DNA from: Isoetes taiwanensis
Taxonomy: Eukaryota; Streptophyta; Lycopodiopsida; Isoetales; Isoetaceae
Assembly: GCA_021234155.1 (NCBI GenBank)
Contig: JAJEKV010000014.1
Coordinates: forward strand, 13,442,494-13,506,493
DNA length: 64,000 nucleotides
Reading direction: 5' to 3'
The position numbers and the translations under genes are program-made. A model generated the notes under the pieces. That model was not told the origin of the DNA and made no database searches. It worked only from the letters and a program-made list of their open reading frames with translations. This document shows positions 42,808 through 56,647 of this stretch, one piece after another. The first letter of the stretch is position 1, and each line of letters starts with the position of its first letter.

Positions 42808-44753
42808 TGTTGACCCTAAACCTGGCTTATAGGTCAAGCACAAGAATCCAATTCAATCAAATTGGGGTTAGGACCTCCAGATCACTTAAGGTGCAGTCTA
42901 TGCAAGAAAATTCCAAAGATAAGTTCAAAAAGTTTGAGTTCTATACCTTTCCCATTTTCAAAAAATGGTACCTTTGCCAAAACAATTGTGGTGTTGGGAT
43001 GCAGATCGATTTTTTGAGTCAGATGCTGTAGACTTGGTCAAAAAAGTTGTAGGTAACCAACAGTAAAGCCTCTGACCAAGTCAGAGATTTAATCTGTGAG
43101 TTATTCGAGCTCAAAGTGAGGTCAAATTTTGGTCAATAGAGGTCAAATGTAGAAAACAGTGATCAGGAATTGAGATTTGGAGTTGCCAATCACTTTTTTG
43201 AGAATTTCCAAAGCAGATAGGTTGCAATGGTGTTGGGGAAGAGAGGCAAGCAGTCAAATCCTAGTTTGGAGGTGTATAGGTATTTTTTGTGACTGGATTT
43301 GGCAAAATACAGTCAAAACTGTTCAAACCCGAGAGCAATTTTTTTGAATTTGAGATACACTTGGTATTTTTGAATGATTCCAACTCCTTTGGCTTTCTTA
43401 ACACCCAAGGATAGGTGTCAGACAGGCCAAGGGCGCTAAAAACACTCAGGGATTTTTCTATAGAATTTTTTGTGGCAAGAATTGCTAAGGAAAATATCAG
43501 AGACAAATTCAACAACTTGACAGTCAATTTGGATTGATATGAAGGTAAATATATCAAGATAACAATAGATAAGGATGTTTCATAGCTTCAAGTACAAGAA
43601 AATAATCATCAAAAGTCATAAGGTAATTTCTGAAAGTAATGTCAACTAAATCTTGTAGATCCAGTTGAGGAGAGCTCAAGAACTTCAAGGATCGTCTAGA
43701 TCTTGCTCAGCAATGATCAATGTATGATCTGAATACTTCTGGGCCTTCGAAAAACTTATGTTGTTGATTCCCTGGTATATAAGTTTGAATTTTATGATTC
43801 TGGCATCTTAGGGCTTAGATTTAGGCTTAATTTGATGCTTAAGAGCAGGGATCTAGGTTTAGGTAGGTCTTAAGGTTTAAAAACTCGGTTCCGGCGTGAT
43901 TCGAGCTTGTTTCCAGTTTTAGGTCTGCTCAGCTGTATTTTCGAAGATCTGCGCGATACGGTCACCGTATTTTTCGAAGTATAAACCATGAATATTCCGT
44001 ATTTTGAGTTTTTGAAAAGCTAGACTATGGTTTGGAAGGGTTACCCATATAAACATTGAAGGAGTGAGCCATTGGAGCAAGGGCAACCCTAATTTTTGGG
44101 GGAATATACCCGATTTTAAGCATTATGAGGGAGAATATTCCACATAACATGGCCCTTTTATAGCACAATGGTGACTAGGTATGGGGAGGAATTTGCAAGA
44201 ACATGGCATAGGAAAAAAAAGGCAAAAGCCATGGGGAAAATGGTGGGAATAAATTATGGAGGAATAAGGATGTATGGGGGAAGAAAAGTTAGGCAAGATA
44301 TGATAGGGTATGCAAGAGTGAACAAAGGGAGTATAAACATAGGAAAAAAGGCTAGGAAATTTTAAAAGGGCAAGAATAAAAAATGAGTGAGAATGGCTAG
44401 GGAATTTCAAAGGGGCAAGAATAAAAATGAGTGAGAATGGCTAGGGAATGGAACCAAATACCATAGGGTCTTCCAAACTTTGAACTTCCAATCTTCAAAA
44501 AATGCCTTCCAAACTTCTTAACCCAGAATCTTCTAGAGCATATTCTTGACTAAGCACTTTGACCTTAAATAAAATACCTCATGTGAGTTTTTGATCCTTG
44601 AGCACTTGTTGACTTGAAGAATGAACACCCTTTGACCTCCACATCAATGTTGAATGCCAAGAATCTTCCAAACTTTGACCTAGTCTTCTAAAGTAAATTG
44701 ACCTAGTTTGAACATATAGATCTCCATTAGCATGTTGCCCTTTGGGGGCAACA
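42808..44753 (-). repeat. Tat-like element 5' LTR (1,946 bp)
   Basis: Near-identical to 34639-36595, with the same TGTTGACC and GGGGGCAACA ends. Confidence 0.95.
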
Positions 44754-44758
44754 ATGGT

Positions 44759-45495
44759 CTTCGGATTACATAGCATATCATGGCACTAAATTAATCCCAG
44801 GTTCTTATTTGATTACTCTGTATTTCATGGAGCCTATATTCTCTTCTTCGGGGGCCAGATGGAAACATTGACAGATTATTCAATGGCTGACATATTATTC
44901 ATAGAAGGACTACTGTATAATTCATGTAGGGGGATCAAAGCAATAGTGCAGAAAAAAAACATATCGTATAGTTTAAGGGTATAATTTCAATGCAACCGAG
45001 AGTTAAACAGTTTGTGCCTTTTATGCCTAAGCCAGCCTGCCGGAGTCATGCCTGATGCAATATGGGTAAATAAAAACAAATTTCTAGAGTGCATTTTATG
45101 GTCAGATTGAATTCCAAAAATGTAGAGAATGGAGCCGAGGCCAAACTTTGGATATATATGTCCAAGCTTCCATAAATAGTGAGATTATTCTAATGAAAAT
45201 ATCACTGATATATATGCACCAGAGTACATAATGTCCTCTCTTTTTTCCAGCTATATTTATGCTACGTTTTTGCTTGGATTTGGGGCCAATCCATGGGTTT
45301 TTGTTCTTATTCTCTAATATAGCATAATATAGACATTAAAAATAACTTAAAAATTATTCTAATCTAGGTTCTTAATTGAGCATATATTGACAATCAAGTG
45401 TGAACATATTGTCTTATGTGAAGGTACTACTACTAATATTGTAAAGTGAATATGCGAGATTATCTTTTATCATTAATTATAGTCGAGATCTTGTC
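44759..45495 (+). other. hAT element, non-coding 5' part
   Basis: AT-rich with no ORF. Part of it (about 45270 onward) is repeated in inverted form at 49410-50080. Confidence 0.6.
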
Positions 45496-48000
45496 TTGTT
45501 AGGTTGTTACGCTAAGATGATATGCCCCGAGTGGGAACAAGTCATCAAAATTTGTAAGTACGAGAAGGGGAAAGGCGTTTGGTGGTCAAAGTGCAAATAT
45601 TGTGACCATGAGTACTCAGCGAATCCATACAAAATCAGAGGCCACTTCTTGGGCTTAGGGAGAGGTCCTAAAAATGTACCAAATGCACTCCTGAACTCAA
45701 ACTCATGATAGAAAGCGCGAGATGAATTGCAAGCGCAAGAAAGAGTTGCAAATTAATCCAAATTATGAGCATATCGATGAAGATGGTATGGATTCTAGTG
45801 TGTGGTCTTCCTCTACGGTTCTTGCAAGTAATAGTAAGCATGCTAAAACTACAAGTGGGAATTATACCTCCTCTCAAATCGGGCCGCTTTCAAAAGCCTT
45901 GAAGGCCAATGAGCATAAACTTGCGGATGAAGCAATTGCACGATGGTTTTATGCCTCCGCTATACCATACAATGCCTCAAATAATAGCTTCTATAGAGAT
46001 GCTTTTGCTAAAGCGGCTAAGGTAGGAGAGGGATATAATCCTCCCAAGTATAATTTGTTGAAAGGGAAGCACTTTATCAAAGAATATGGGAATGTGAAAG
46101 AAAGATTGGAGCCTCTCAAATCAACATGGAAGCATTTTGGAGTTACTATTACAAGTGATGGGTGGTCCGATGTAAAAAAGCGGCTATTAATCAATTTCAT
46201 GGCATCCTCAATTCAAGGTAATAGTTTCTATATTGCAACTCTTTTGAATTATGTATTTAGTTTGTACATTTTAATGTTTGTGTTTCAAATCACTTATTCG
46301 TTCATTGCATTTTCAATTGAAGGTACAGTCTTCTTAAGGTCGGTAGATGCAAGTGGTCATATGAAGGATGGAGAATTCTTGTTTAAGCACATGAAGGAAG
46401 TCATTGAAGAAGTGGGTGTAGAGAATGTGTCCAAATTATCACTGATAATGCCTCCAATTGCATAAGAATGGGTGAAATGGTTGAATTAGAATTTCCTAAT
46501 ATCTTCTACACAAGATGTGCTTGCCATTGCCTTGATCTTTTATTTGAAGACATTGGGAGATTGGATTGGGTGGAGCCAATTATAAATGATGATGTTAAAC
46601 TAGTGACTTTCAGCACTAGAAAGGAGAGCGGTCTTGCATTATTTCGTAGGTTTTGTAAGCGAGCCCTTATCAAACCCTCTGCGACATGATTTGCTTACAT
46701 GTATATCACTCTTCATCAACTAACAAGAGAAGATGTAGAGCAAGGGCTTATTCGTATGGTCACCGATCCTAGATGGGCAAGTTGGAAGCATTCTACTTCA
46801 CCTAAGTTTGAACATTTAGTTTGTATCATTTCTATGTTTATGTATCTATATTTGTAATCCAATTTATTAGATGTATGGATGTATGAGCTTGTGCATAGTG
46901 GAAGCTTTTTCAAGGAGGCAAGAAACATCCTTACCCTTCTAAGTCCATTATTAATCTTGTTGAAAGTTTGTGATCGAGAAGGTGCAACGATGGGGCTGAT
47001 TTACGAGATCATGGGTTCTATGGTAAAGTCTTTAGATAAGCTTATCGATAAGGTAGATCCATCAAGAGTTGCAATTTTAAAGAATATGATCCACGATCAG
47101 ATGATGGAATGAGAGGAAGGTTCTCAATGTTGCATTCTCCACTTCATTCCGTTGCTTTCTTGCTTCCTCCATTGTATGCATCTCCTAATCAACTTGAGTC
47201 TAATCAAATGATGGATGATTGGTATAAGTATCTTGCTAGATACACAAAAAATGACATGAACATGCAGAAACGTTTGAGGGAGCAACATTAGAAGTTTGTG
47301 ACATGTACTATTCTCTCACCCTTTTTGTACATAATATTTTTTCTCTTTCAACAATAAGTAAATATGTTTATATGCAGGTCTAGGGGGTCACGGTGGCTAT
47401 ATCACACCTCTTGCACATGAGCAAGATGAGAAGGAGAGGCCAGTTACTTGGTGGGAGAGTTATGGGGCACAATTTTCAAATCTAAGGATTATGGCTTTGA
47501 AGGTTCTGAGCCAAGGTACTTTTGCCTCTCCATCTGCGTGCAATTGGAGCTCATTTTCTTCAATTCATACAAAGAAACAAAATCGTCTTCTTGTCATGAA
47601 CTTGGATAAACTACTAATCTTCGATTACTTGAGAAGGTAGGAGATAGAAATGGGGCTTATCTTGAGCATGATCCAAAGAAAATTGTGTTTGAAGAAGATG
47701 AAGAACAATTGTTAGTTGTTCAAGTTAAATTTGAACGAATTCAAGTTGAAAGGATGGTCTTTTGTCCCCCACAAGTGCATCAACGTCCACGTTCTTGCCA
47801 CTGTCGCCAAAGAGTACGTGCTTTGAGTCAATTGTATGAAGGAGACCATGGAATTGGACGAGAAAGGGGAGGATGAGGCGGATACAAGTGAAGAGGATGA
47901 GGACATTGAATTAAGCGATGGAGAAGATTTGGGGGATGATGAGGAATCGGATGTGGAAAATCAAGATGAAGATGCGTATGAAAATGAAGATGAAGATTAG
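45496..48000 (+). pseudogene. hAT transposase (BED finger, DUF659, dimerisation domain), broken
   Basis: BED-type finger near the start (WWSKCKYCDHEYSA, KIRGHFLG; 45496-45708). A DUF659 region follows (ITSDGWSDVKKRLLINFMAS, ~46140-46216), interrupted by an intron-like ~110 bp stretch. Then come TDNASNCIR, YTRCACHCLDLLFEDIGRLDW (split ~46508-46570) and DPRWASWKHS. The hAT C-terminal dimerisation segment is WWESYGAQFSNLRIMALKVLSQ with HTKKQNRL (~47450-47600). An acidic tail ends at ~47999. Several stops and frame changes exist, some possibly introns, others clearly mutations. Confidence 0.85.
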
Positions 48001-48359
48001 AACCGTGCATTGGGTTTGATGATATTATTGGTTTGATGCCGCTGCTTAGTTTCCTTATGTTTATTTCCTCAAAAAAACAATGTACTTTGCTTTATTTAAA
48101 AGATTAATAGCATAAATCGACTGTTTTGAAGTTTCTGAAGTATAATCTTGTCCACATGAGCTATTTATATAGAAATAGAGATGTATTGCATGTTGTATAT
48201 AAATTATCTACAGGAATAAAGGAACTTCAATTTTGGCAAAATAGGTCGGTAGGTCGGTGAAAAATTCCCACCTAGGTCGGCTTTCTTCCACCTAGGTCGG
48301 TAGGTCGGCTAGGTTGGTGGGTCGGCCCAACTATTTCAAAACTTTCTTTTCAATATCTA

Positions 48360-48775
48360 TGCCTAACCAATCTATTGTCCCAGTTCATGGCCGATGGGAA
48401 CTCCACTCCCAAATATTTGTAAGCAAACACCACTTCAACATTTTGGCCACGATAAGTGAGGATTGGAGGTGTTGGCTAGCGTGCGGACGATACCAGAACC
48501 ACCTTGGTTTTAGCTAAGTTGACGCACATGTCAGTCACCTGGCAAAACGTGTCCAGGGCATCGAGATGGCGTTGCATGTCTGCCCGAGTGTGTGCTAGAA
48601 GGTCCACATCGTCAGCATAGATCAACTGCCTGATGATCTGGTGTAGGAGGTGGGCCCTAGTGCCTCCATTGTCAACGAGCCAGGCTCTCCGGTGGCATCA
48701 ATATTGTGCCAAATAGTGTGGGGAGAGAGGGCAGCCACGGCCGGACGGGGTAGCCCTTCTATGCAAAGTTCGCCA
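48360..48775 (-). pseudogene. LINE (non-LTR) reverse transcriptase fragment
   Basis: On the minus strand GCPLSP-type sequence (~48750) is followed by LIYADDVDLLAHTRADMQ (RT active site YADD, ~48620), LDTFCQVTDMCVNLAKTKVV, and YKYLGVEFPS at the end (~48410). Order and motifs fit plant LINE RT. Several frames are needed, so it is a decayed fragment. Confidence 0.8.
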
Positions 48776-49409
48776 AAAGGCTATTTTTTAAGGGTATCAA
48801 GAAATTTTGACGCTATGGTTTAGTAGGGCCCGTTATAGATGAAAAAAATAAAATTAGCCAATTTTTCTACAAACAAATCTCCATCCTTTGGAAAATTCGC
48901 CACATCCACTAAGCGACATAACTATAGATTAAGATCCTCTACCCTCCTTCTCGAAGATTTCTTAAGGAATCGCCTAATATTCTAGGCTTTCTTCATAACC
49001 TAATCTATTCTCTATATCCATCCTACATATGACAATTTGAAGAGTTATTTTTGTAGCTATTGTGTTTCAAATACTTCTAAGGATGCATTGGAGAGCATTT
49101 TTTTTACAGACCTCCCTTTCAATAGATTTTTTTTTATCTACAAGGATAAGCCACGTTCTCATTTGCAAAGGTTAAGTTGTGGTATTGCATCATGCAAGTA
49201 TAGTTATAATGTGTTTGTGTCCTTGATTAAATATGGATGCCGGTGAATAAAATTTCACCATAGAAATTGCACTTGGAAAATAAAGACACTTAAATCTTGG
49301 GAAAATAATATTGGCCATGATTCGCCTAGATTTCTATAAAAACATTCATGTCTAGAAAACATTCGCCAAAGATAACTAATCTTGCAACTCTATTATTCTC
49401 ATTGGCCTT
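48776..49409. other. No gene seen
   Basis: AT-rich. No ORF with domain signal and no strong repeat. Confidence 0.5.
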
Positions 49410-50080
49410 CTAAATTATGCTTAGACAAATTTGGCCTTAGGGAGGTATAATTCCCACTTGTAGTTTTAGCATGCTTACTCAAATGGTCAGAACCGTAGAG
49501 GGGTTGACCATTGGCTAGAATGCATACCATCTTCATAACCGATATGCTCATAATTTGATTAATTTGTAACGTCTTTTCTTGAATCTTGCAATTCATCTCG
49601 AGACCACTATCAAAAGTTTGAGTTCAGGAAAGTGCATTTTGTACATTTCCTAGGACCTCCCAAAGTCCCAACTTGAAGATATGCCTATGGTTGAGTGCCT
49701 CGGCTGAATCCTATTTGTGGTGAGTGCATTTGCACTTTGACCACCAAACCCATCCCTTCCCCTTCTCCCCTTTGCAAATTTTGATGACTTGTGGTCCCAC
49801 CTGGCCGGCAATCATCTTAAGCGCAACCTAACAAGGACAAGATCTCGACTATCCATTAATGATAAAAGATAATCCCGCATATTCACTTGTACAATATTAG
49901 TAGTAGTACCTTCACATAAGGATGGTCACCACCCACTTGATAACTGTCAATATATGCCATCAAGGTCCTAGATTTGCAACCCTAATTTTACCTCCGCCTT
50001 TTTATTGTCTATATTATGCTATATTAGGGGGTATAAGAACAAAAACCCCTGGATTGTAGAGTCAATCCAGGTAAAACCCC
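49410..50080 (-). mobile_element. Second hAT remnant, inverted
   Basis: On the minus strand this matches the hAT segment 45270-45880: the AT-rich leader, the BED-finger region (GTCATCAAAATTTGCAAA, GGTGGTCAAAGTGCAAAT) and the start of the transposase (KHAKTTSGNYTS). It contains stops and lacks the rest of the gene. Confidence 0.85.
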
Positions 50081-52130
50081 CATAAATCTCGAGATGTTTC
50101 CCGTGGATGGACATTATGTCTCCCCGAGCACTCTCCGCCCGGAATATCCTGAGATGATGTTCATTAGAATAAGAACATTTTATGTTGATGGGCATAATGT
50201 ACCGGCCTTTCTAGCCTTGAGGATTCTCTATATTGCTTGGAATTCATCGGCGTATAAAATGCACTTGGCTAGAAATTTTCGTTTTCTTTACCCATCGAAC
50301 CACCATTCTGCATGACAAAGGCATAGTCATTCTTCATTAGTTAGTTCATTTTTTCATAATGTGTTCCTAGTTTTCTATGGTCACCTAAGGGCTGCCTATT
50401 ATAGCCTCTTGCATAGTTGTGGTAATTTCGTCTTTTTTCTACCAGCTGCATTTTATTAGATGCTTTCAAGAACTTTAAAAGTTTCCTCTGGCTAACATGA
50501 AGAGGTTCTTAGAGGAGCCACGACAAGTCTCTGACATTTTGCAGAAATGTGATATGGTCTCATGGGATGGTAATGTCCACCATGGTAAATGTTTCTACCT
50601 AGAATGCCGATATTGAATTTTAGAGAAATGTGCCAATATCGAATGACTAAGGAACATCGGGTATTTACTACATTTTATAACCTGGAATAAGATATGACAA
50701 TCCTTCTTAGCAATAGTCAAATTACTTGCCACTTACAGCACCAAAGATAGGTTTCAGGAAATATGAAATAAAAATCACATGAAAGCTGCACAACAATTTA
50801 TTGGCAGAATACATCAATCGAAGGGAAAAAAATGGTGTTATAGGGCTAGTTCTTAAGGCTAGACAACAGTTCCAAGCTAATTTTCTCAGCAAAAACAAGC
50901 ATTTGGGGATACGCTACGTTACCAACAGGCAGGGCTTTCTTATTTCTCTCAACTGTTCCTTTCTTTAGATGAAGATCTTACGATGTCTTGAGTGTCCATG
51001 TCGAATTTTCAGACACGTGGATCGGCTTGCCAGTTTCTATCTTGGGTTGTTTAGGTTTGGAGGCTGCACTGTGGAGGTCGGAGCGATCAAGCATGCCGGT
51101 CAGGTGTAGCCACTGTGGCAAATAGAACTTCTGATTCTTGCATACAATGGTCATTGCGCACCATTAATTTGTGCAAGTCTTTGAAAGAGAAAAAATGATG
51201 ACCTTCAATTTGGAAGATACCATGGTATCTTCCATGACATGAATATATGTGGTGGAATCAAAGTACACATGTCTCTTTTAGAGCTTTCTATGAGCATGTT
51301 GGAGGTGCAAGACAAAGATAAAGGAGAGATAAGATGCTAGTGAAAAATTCTAGAGAAGATTCAATGTAAGTATTTGTTGAGGATAGATGGATGAATGGCA
51401 TTTTACATTAAACCATATCTTATGGGACAATTAACAACATAACCAGACGGACCATGCCCCCACCACTGTACATGGCTGAAGTGGGTCCTTCCCCACCAAC
51501 TTTACAACGATGCATGTCACTTTCACAATGAGACGTTGAACCTATGACCTTGGATATAGCAGTTTTGGGTATGGAGGCGTGAGAAGGGAGTATTTCTTTT
51601 TTTCTAAACAATTAAATTGCTACTTTTTGAGATTATATTTTATTTTAATAACGAGCCCAAAAAATGTTTTATACTTTGTGTAATGCTACGTTCTAATAAT
51701 ATGTGTCGATTATTTTGGATAGAATAGACAATTAGGGACAAGACACAAACTCAATCCAAGTAAATGAACATAATCTAGTTCTGGACCTTTAAATGGCAAC
51801 ATATAATTTGGCATACAATGACAATTGGAGAAACCTTGGGATAAGGGAGAATGAACTTACATATGTTGCTTCACTTATATGCATAAGCAATAAAAAACGA
51901 AGCTGGCATCCATCTTTATTTGATGATGGCATTAAGGATAACTAAGAGATTGTTATCAATTCATACGTTACCCATGCAAAGCATTTGGCGTGGTCCCATC
52001 AAGCAATTTTAAAGTGTTATAAACCTCTTGAATAGGAGAGATAATAACTGCACTTGAGATATTCTAATTCAATATATAGATAGGTACTTGAAGATATAAG
52101 TGATCAAAGGCGATCTATTTTGATATAGGT
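50081..52130. other. AT-rich non-coding stretch
   Basis: No ORF with recognisable domain, no LTR or TIR pair seen. Confidence 0.5.
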
Positions 52131-52228
52131 AATGTGCCAGGGCAGGCAATTTCGCCTGGTAAGGGCCTGGCGAGCCCGTTAGGGCGAGCCAAGGTCCGAG
52201 CCAGGCAAAATTACCTGCCCTGGCACAT
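52131..52228. repeat. 98-bp foldback
   Basis: Arms AATGTGCCAGGGCAGG and CCTGCCCTGGCACATT are perfect complements. They continue inward with mismatches (CAATTTCGCCTGG against CCAGGCAAAATTA). The ~40-nt loop itself contains GGCGAGCCC/GGGCGAGCC. It may be a MITE or a structured RNA source. Confidence 0.8.
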
Positions 52229-55200
52229 TCTCTAATGTAATGCTTCGGGGCAGAGGCTATTTAGCTTACTGGAGCGGAAGCAAGCAATGATTTCTTCAGA
52301 ATCATTGCAATGTTATAGAGGCCAAGAGAAGAGGCCATTATCAGAGATAATCTGGGTCTGTAATTAGGCGAAATAGCTTCTGCCCGAACATTACGGAAAG
52401 AGAAGGAGGAAAACCAAGTTGTTGTTGCGTTGAGTAGATAGAACTCAAAAATGAATCAAATTGATTTAATTTTAACATCCATAGGGACCATGTTTATGTC
52501 CAATTGCAATCTATGTTTATGCCCAACGTGATAACCTTTTCAATGGTCATAATTTCCATTATATTTTTGTGCTTGTCTTAACAATTTATGCAACAAGAGT
52601 TGTGTCCAATATGTATTTAATCGTTGCCCTTAAGCAATAAGCACCTAGGCAATCTTAAAAGTCAAGTTCATGCAAAATAAATACATGTGTAAAGATTGAC
52701 ATGTTCAACTTTAAACATGGTGGAAGGTATATTTGTTCGTCATATGCTTAGAAATATTCACATCTATACTGTGATTTTCTAGATTTGTAATATCAATACA
52801 TTCCATGCTGCAACGTTTTTTTAAATAAAAGAGAAGTGTGAGCATCTAGTATTATCCAGGATAGCCTTCCACATATGCTTATGAAGAACCACAATTGCGC
52901 TACAACCATACTCGAATTATCAACTTTCAACAAGGTAAATGATCCATCAATTTAATACCAATCAAACTAGGAGCCCAAATAAAGGAAATAGAGTAGGATT
53001 TTATTGTGGTGACAATCACGGCATTCATAGCTTTGCTACATTCTCTAATTGCTTATTGCCTGGAAGATGACTTCTTGCTACCTTCCTCTAATAGTACTGG
53101 AGTTCCCCATGAGGAAAAAGGCTTCAGAAAAGTGGCATAAGATTGAGCCTTGGCTAGATCAGTTCTTGAATCAGATGCACCAATATTTCCAAAGTATTCA
53201 TCTCTAAAGTGTTTTACTTTGCAAGGAAGAAAATTATCATTGGAATTCCACCGTTAGATTATCTTTACCTCTACATATAGAAGCGAAGACCATAGCCAAT
53301 ATTGCTCCATGCTCAGACTATCATCTCCCTAAGAGCTGTTTGTAGATGAGCCTCAGCTGGTTAGCTTTTTGTTGTCTTCAAAGTGTGAGGTCATCGAAGC
53401 TTTGCCATGGCGCAACCCATTCTTTAGTTCGGAGAGCATATTCCCAATTCTGGTAGTTCTGAAACAGAACCCTTTGCTCTAGATGAGCTCCATACCACAT
53501 TTTCATTATCATCTTTGAGATCTAGAATGAAGCCTGCATTTTCACCAATAAGGATGGCCTAAATCTTGTGCCTGATTATTAGAATGAGGCAAATCAATAG
53601 CAATCATAGAAAACAAGTAAAATTTTGAGTATAGTTCATATAGCAGATCGCATTCAAACAACATCCTTCATTCCAAGATCGCATGATACACAGTAACAAA
53701 ATGCAACATCATCGGTCAATGAGACATGGATTCATAGCAGACTTCATTGGGTTTACGTAGATGCAAACAACAACAACAAACCTAAAAGGAAAATATAACT
53801 GAAGATATAAGAATGGGGCGAAACACAACATTTTCACTTGCGAATTAGACCTTCCAACGTGAATCAGATCTTTGTAGGAATATTTCTTTCAGGTCCTCCA
53901 TTTGATGGCCCCCAAAAAGATGACGTGGCTTGAAGACCAAGGTACTCTAAGAGTAACAAATGGAACGAACCTAGCAAATCTGGAAAGGATATTGATAGGA
54001 AAATAGAAGTACAAAATAGAAATAAGGGCAAATCTAGCAGATCTGTGGGCTAAAACTGTGGCAATTGTGGAACAAAAACAAGGCTAGGTGAATACGTTAT
54101 TTGAAAGCTGAAGTACTAGAATAGAAGCTCCTCCAAGCAGATATCTGGCGCACCACATATCCTTTTGCCATGTCGGCTGCGACGTTCTCGAACAGGCACA
54201 AATATTTATTTTTCTCAGCCGTCCATTGACGTAGATTAGGATCCAATAGTGTAAGGAAAAGCCAACTCATATTTTAGGACACGTGGATAGGCTAGGCTTC
54301 AAGATAGCATGACACTCAGGGTTGGGCTATTGCGCTAAAAAGAAGGCAAATATATATGGGTTTTGGGAAGAAGCATCGTTGGAGTTTAGAGCAGCGGGAA
54401 AAGCCACGTGGAGACGGTTGCAAGTGATGGTAGTTACCTCCGAGAACCATTCCAGTATTGTAAAGCAGTTGTGGAACAGATTCGGGCATTTTTTTTTAGG
54501 ACCAAGTTACTCTATTTAAGGTATAATTTTTCGATGATAGGAGAGGAATTTTGAGAGATAAGATAAGATAAGAGGTTTTTAATGTCCACGAGAACCCAAT
54601 CGGGTTATGGGACCAGAATAGAAAAAGAGGGCATGGGGCACAACAGAACTGGGGGTCTATGCCCCATAACAAATCAAAACAAGAGGACATAAACAAAACA
54701 AGAGGACATAAGTCCAAACAAAACTCGGGAGCAATGCCCCATAACAGATAATAGTAAAAACAAAATCAAAATGGCGAAACCAAACCAGAACAAAACCAGG
54801 AAGCATAGGGCTATGCAAAAATTTTCCATAGATCGGACGGCCACGGATCCCGAATGATAGCCTGCCCTCCTCTATATACGACCCACTTTTGTTGCAGGTG
54901 AGCCTCGCGGAGGGACTAGGGTCAGGTTTGTCTGCCTGCAGAGCTGTAGTAGAGTCAGGTCTTCATGGACGGAGAAGGCAGTTTCTTTCAAGTGATTGCC
55001 ATGTTGTAAGATGTGCAATTTTGAGAGGGCATCCCGAAAATGGACTACGAGATGATGGGGGCTGTCAGGCCGTGCTGCTCCAACCCGACATGCTGAAAGA
55101 ATGTCGTCTGTCTGTATGTACATCACCTAACCAAAAAAACGGCCCATCTCATCTATAGCAGAAGAGTCACTCATCTTCTTAAGGCCTACAATACGTAGAT

Positions 55201-55692
55201 TCAGGGTCGAAGTATGCTCTGTGGCCATACCAGGCTCACAAAGCGGGATCTCTGCCTGTGCAGTAGGCAACCAATCCTCAGGCAGAGGCTGTGGGGACAT
55301 AGGTATTGTATCACCATCCTAGGGCATAACACGCATATGCTTAGGCTTTGATACCGGATAAACATTACTGTGATTCACTGAGCCATGCCCTGCAGACTAT
55401 AGCAGTAGCTCTAGAAGTTATACCCAGCTTTCTAAGGGCAACTGAGCAGATGTCCCTGTGAGAGTGACGGTGGAACGGACTGTGTGGATCTTGACGAGCA
55501 TTTCTGGAGGCAGACAATGGATCTGAGTATCAATTCTTTTCAAGGCCGCAGCTAAAGATGCATCGAGATCAGATTATGTATCTGGTTGTGCTAGGATAGG
55601 ATGCATGGGCCCAAAGAAGGAGGCTGCCTGAAGGTATGGCTCAATCGTACGGTGCTTCGATCGGCTCCCGAAACTGACTCGAGCCGCCAGTT
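52229..55692. other. Non-coding stretch, no supported gene
   Basis: AT-rich to ~54500. 54590-54800 has purine-rich repeated segments (AAACAAGAGGACATAA twice, GCCCCATAACA twice). The short ORFs at 54889-55158 and around carry no domain signal. Confidence 0.45.
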
Positions 55693-56101
55693 GGGTTCTC
55701 CCAAGCGAACCCCAGAAATTCGCCCAAGCGAACCCCATGCATTCGCCCAGGCGAACACAAAAAATGACGTGGCGGACTGGGCGGGGGCCGTCATGCCTGC
55801 GTGGCGCCTCTTACCGGGTTCGCCCAGGTGAACCTCTAACCCCGGTCAGTACGGCGGGCCCCTGTAGAATGGCAGGGCGTGTAAGGCATGTATTGCCTTC
55901 TTACCGGGTTCGCCTAGGCGAACCCACTGGCACATCACGTCAGAATGGGAGGGCGTGCCCTGTGCGCACGTCAGGAAGGCATTCATTGTGGTCCTCTCGG
56001 GTTCACCCAGGCGAACCCATTGGCAGGCATTGGCAGGGCGCTGGATTCTCGGCGGATCCGGCCGTACACACGTGACTCGGAGGGTTCGCCCGGGCGAATC
56101 C
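55693..56101. repeat. Array of GGGTTCGCC/GGCGAACCC palindromes
   Basis: Seven copies of a ~20-bp palindrome with consensus GGGTTCGCCYRGGCGAACCC start near 55693, 55716, 55740, 55816, 55906, 55999 and 56082. The last four are spaced 83-93 bp and share more flanking sequence (AGGGCGTG, TACCGGGTT), so they form a decayed ~90-bp tandem repeat. An eighth copy lies at 56651-56670. Confidence 0.85.
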
Positions 56102-56647
56102 TCCACTCACGCCTTCCCGGAGGGTTTGATAATGAGCCGTTTTAACATCATTGCAACTCTCGGCCTCGAAGAGCTGATTGTCCATTGATTACAGAAGGCG
56201 GAGGCGATTGGACGACAATTATTTATCAGGGTATGGATGCATTGTTCTATGTCGTTTATGTGAATAGATTATATTGCCATTTGGATATTCTATTCATCGA
56301 CTTTTGAAAAGCCTTGCTTAAATACTCTGTTTGCAAGCTATTACAGATGTTTAATTCAGATATCTATTTGAGAGAGCACGGCAAATTTCTCTTTTGAGTT
56401 TCGATGAGTGGTGCCTGGATGTCTTATGTGCTCTAGACAAATATACATACGGCAATGGCAACATAGCAAGAGGCGGGGAAGAAATGCTTCAGTCCAATCC
56501 ATGAAAACTATGATAAAAAACCATACCATGTTCTGTTGTTAAGCAGGAATTATCTCAATTCATGCCATTTTTCAAAATCAGAATATGGCCTTTTTTTCGA
56601 GTAGTTCACATTTGCTGCATGCCAGATATGGAGTATTAGTACTTAAT

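Larger units (their letters stand above)
34639..44753 (-). mobile_element. Tat-like Ty3/gypsy retrotransposon with relocated extra RNase H
   Basis: LTRs at both ends, TSD ATGGT on both sides (34634-34638, 44754-44758), inserted in the hAT element. Minus-strand order: gag, protease remnant, an RNase H, RT, degenerate Ty3 RNase H, integrase. The LTRs are very similar, so it is younger than E1-E3. Genes carry stops and one or two frameshifts. Confidence 0.92.
33905..48333 (+). mobile_element. hAT DNA transposon, interrupted by a Tat-like LTR element
   Basis: Terminal inverted repeats TAGTTGGGGCCGACC (left) and GGTCGGCCCAACTA (right), both followed inward by more GGTCGG-type subterminal repeats. 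Flanks TCACAAAA (33897-33904) and TTTCAAAA (48334-48341) match at 6 of 8 positions, consistent with an 8-bp hAT duplication. It sits right at the end of the E2 3' LTR. 33960-34633 holds no clear gene. Confidence 0.75.
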
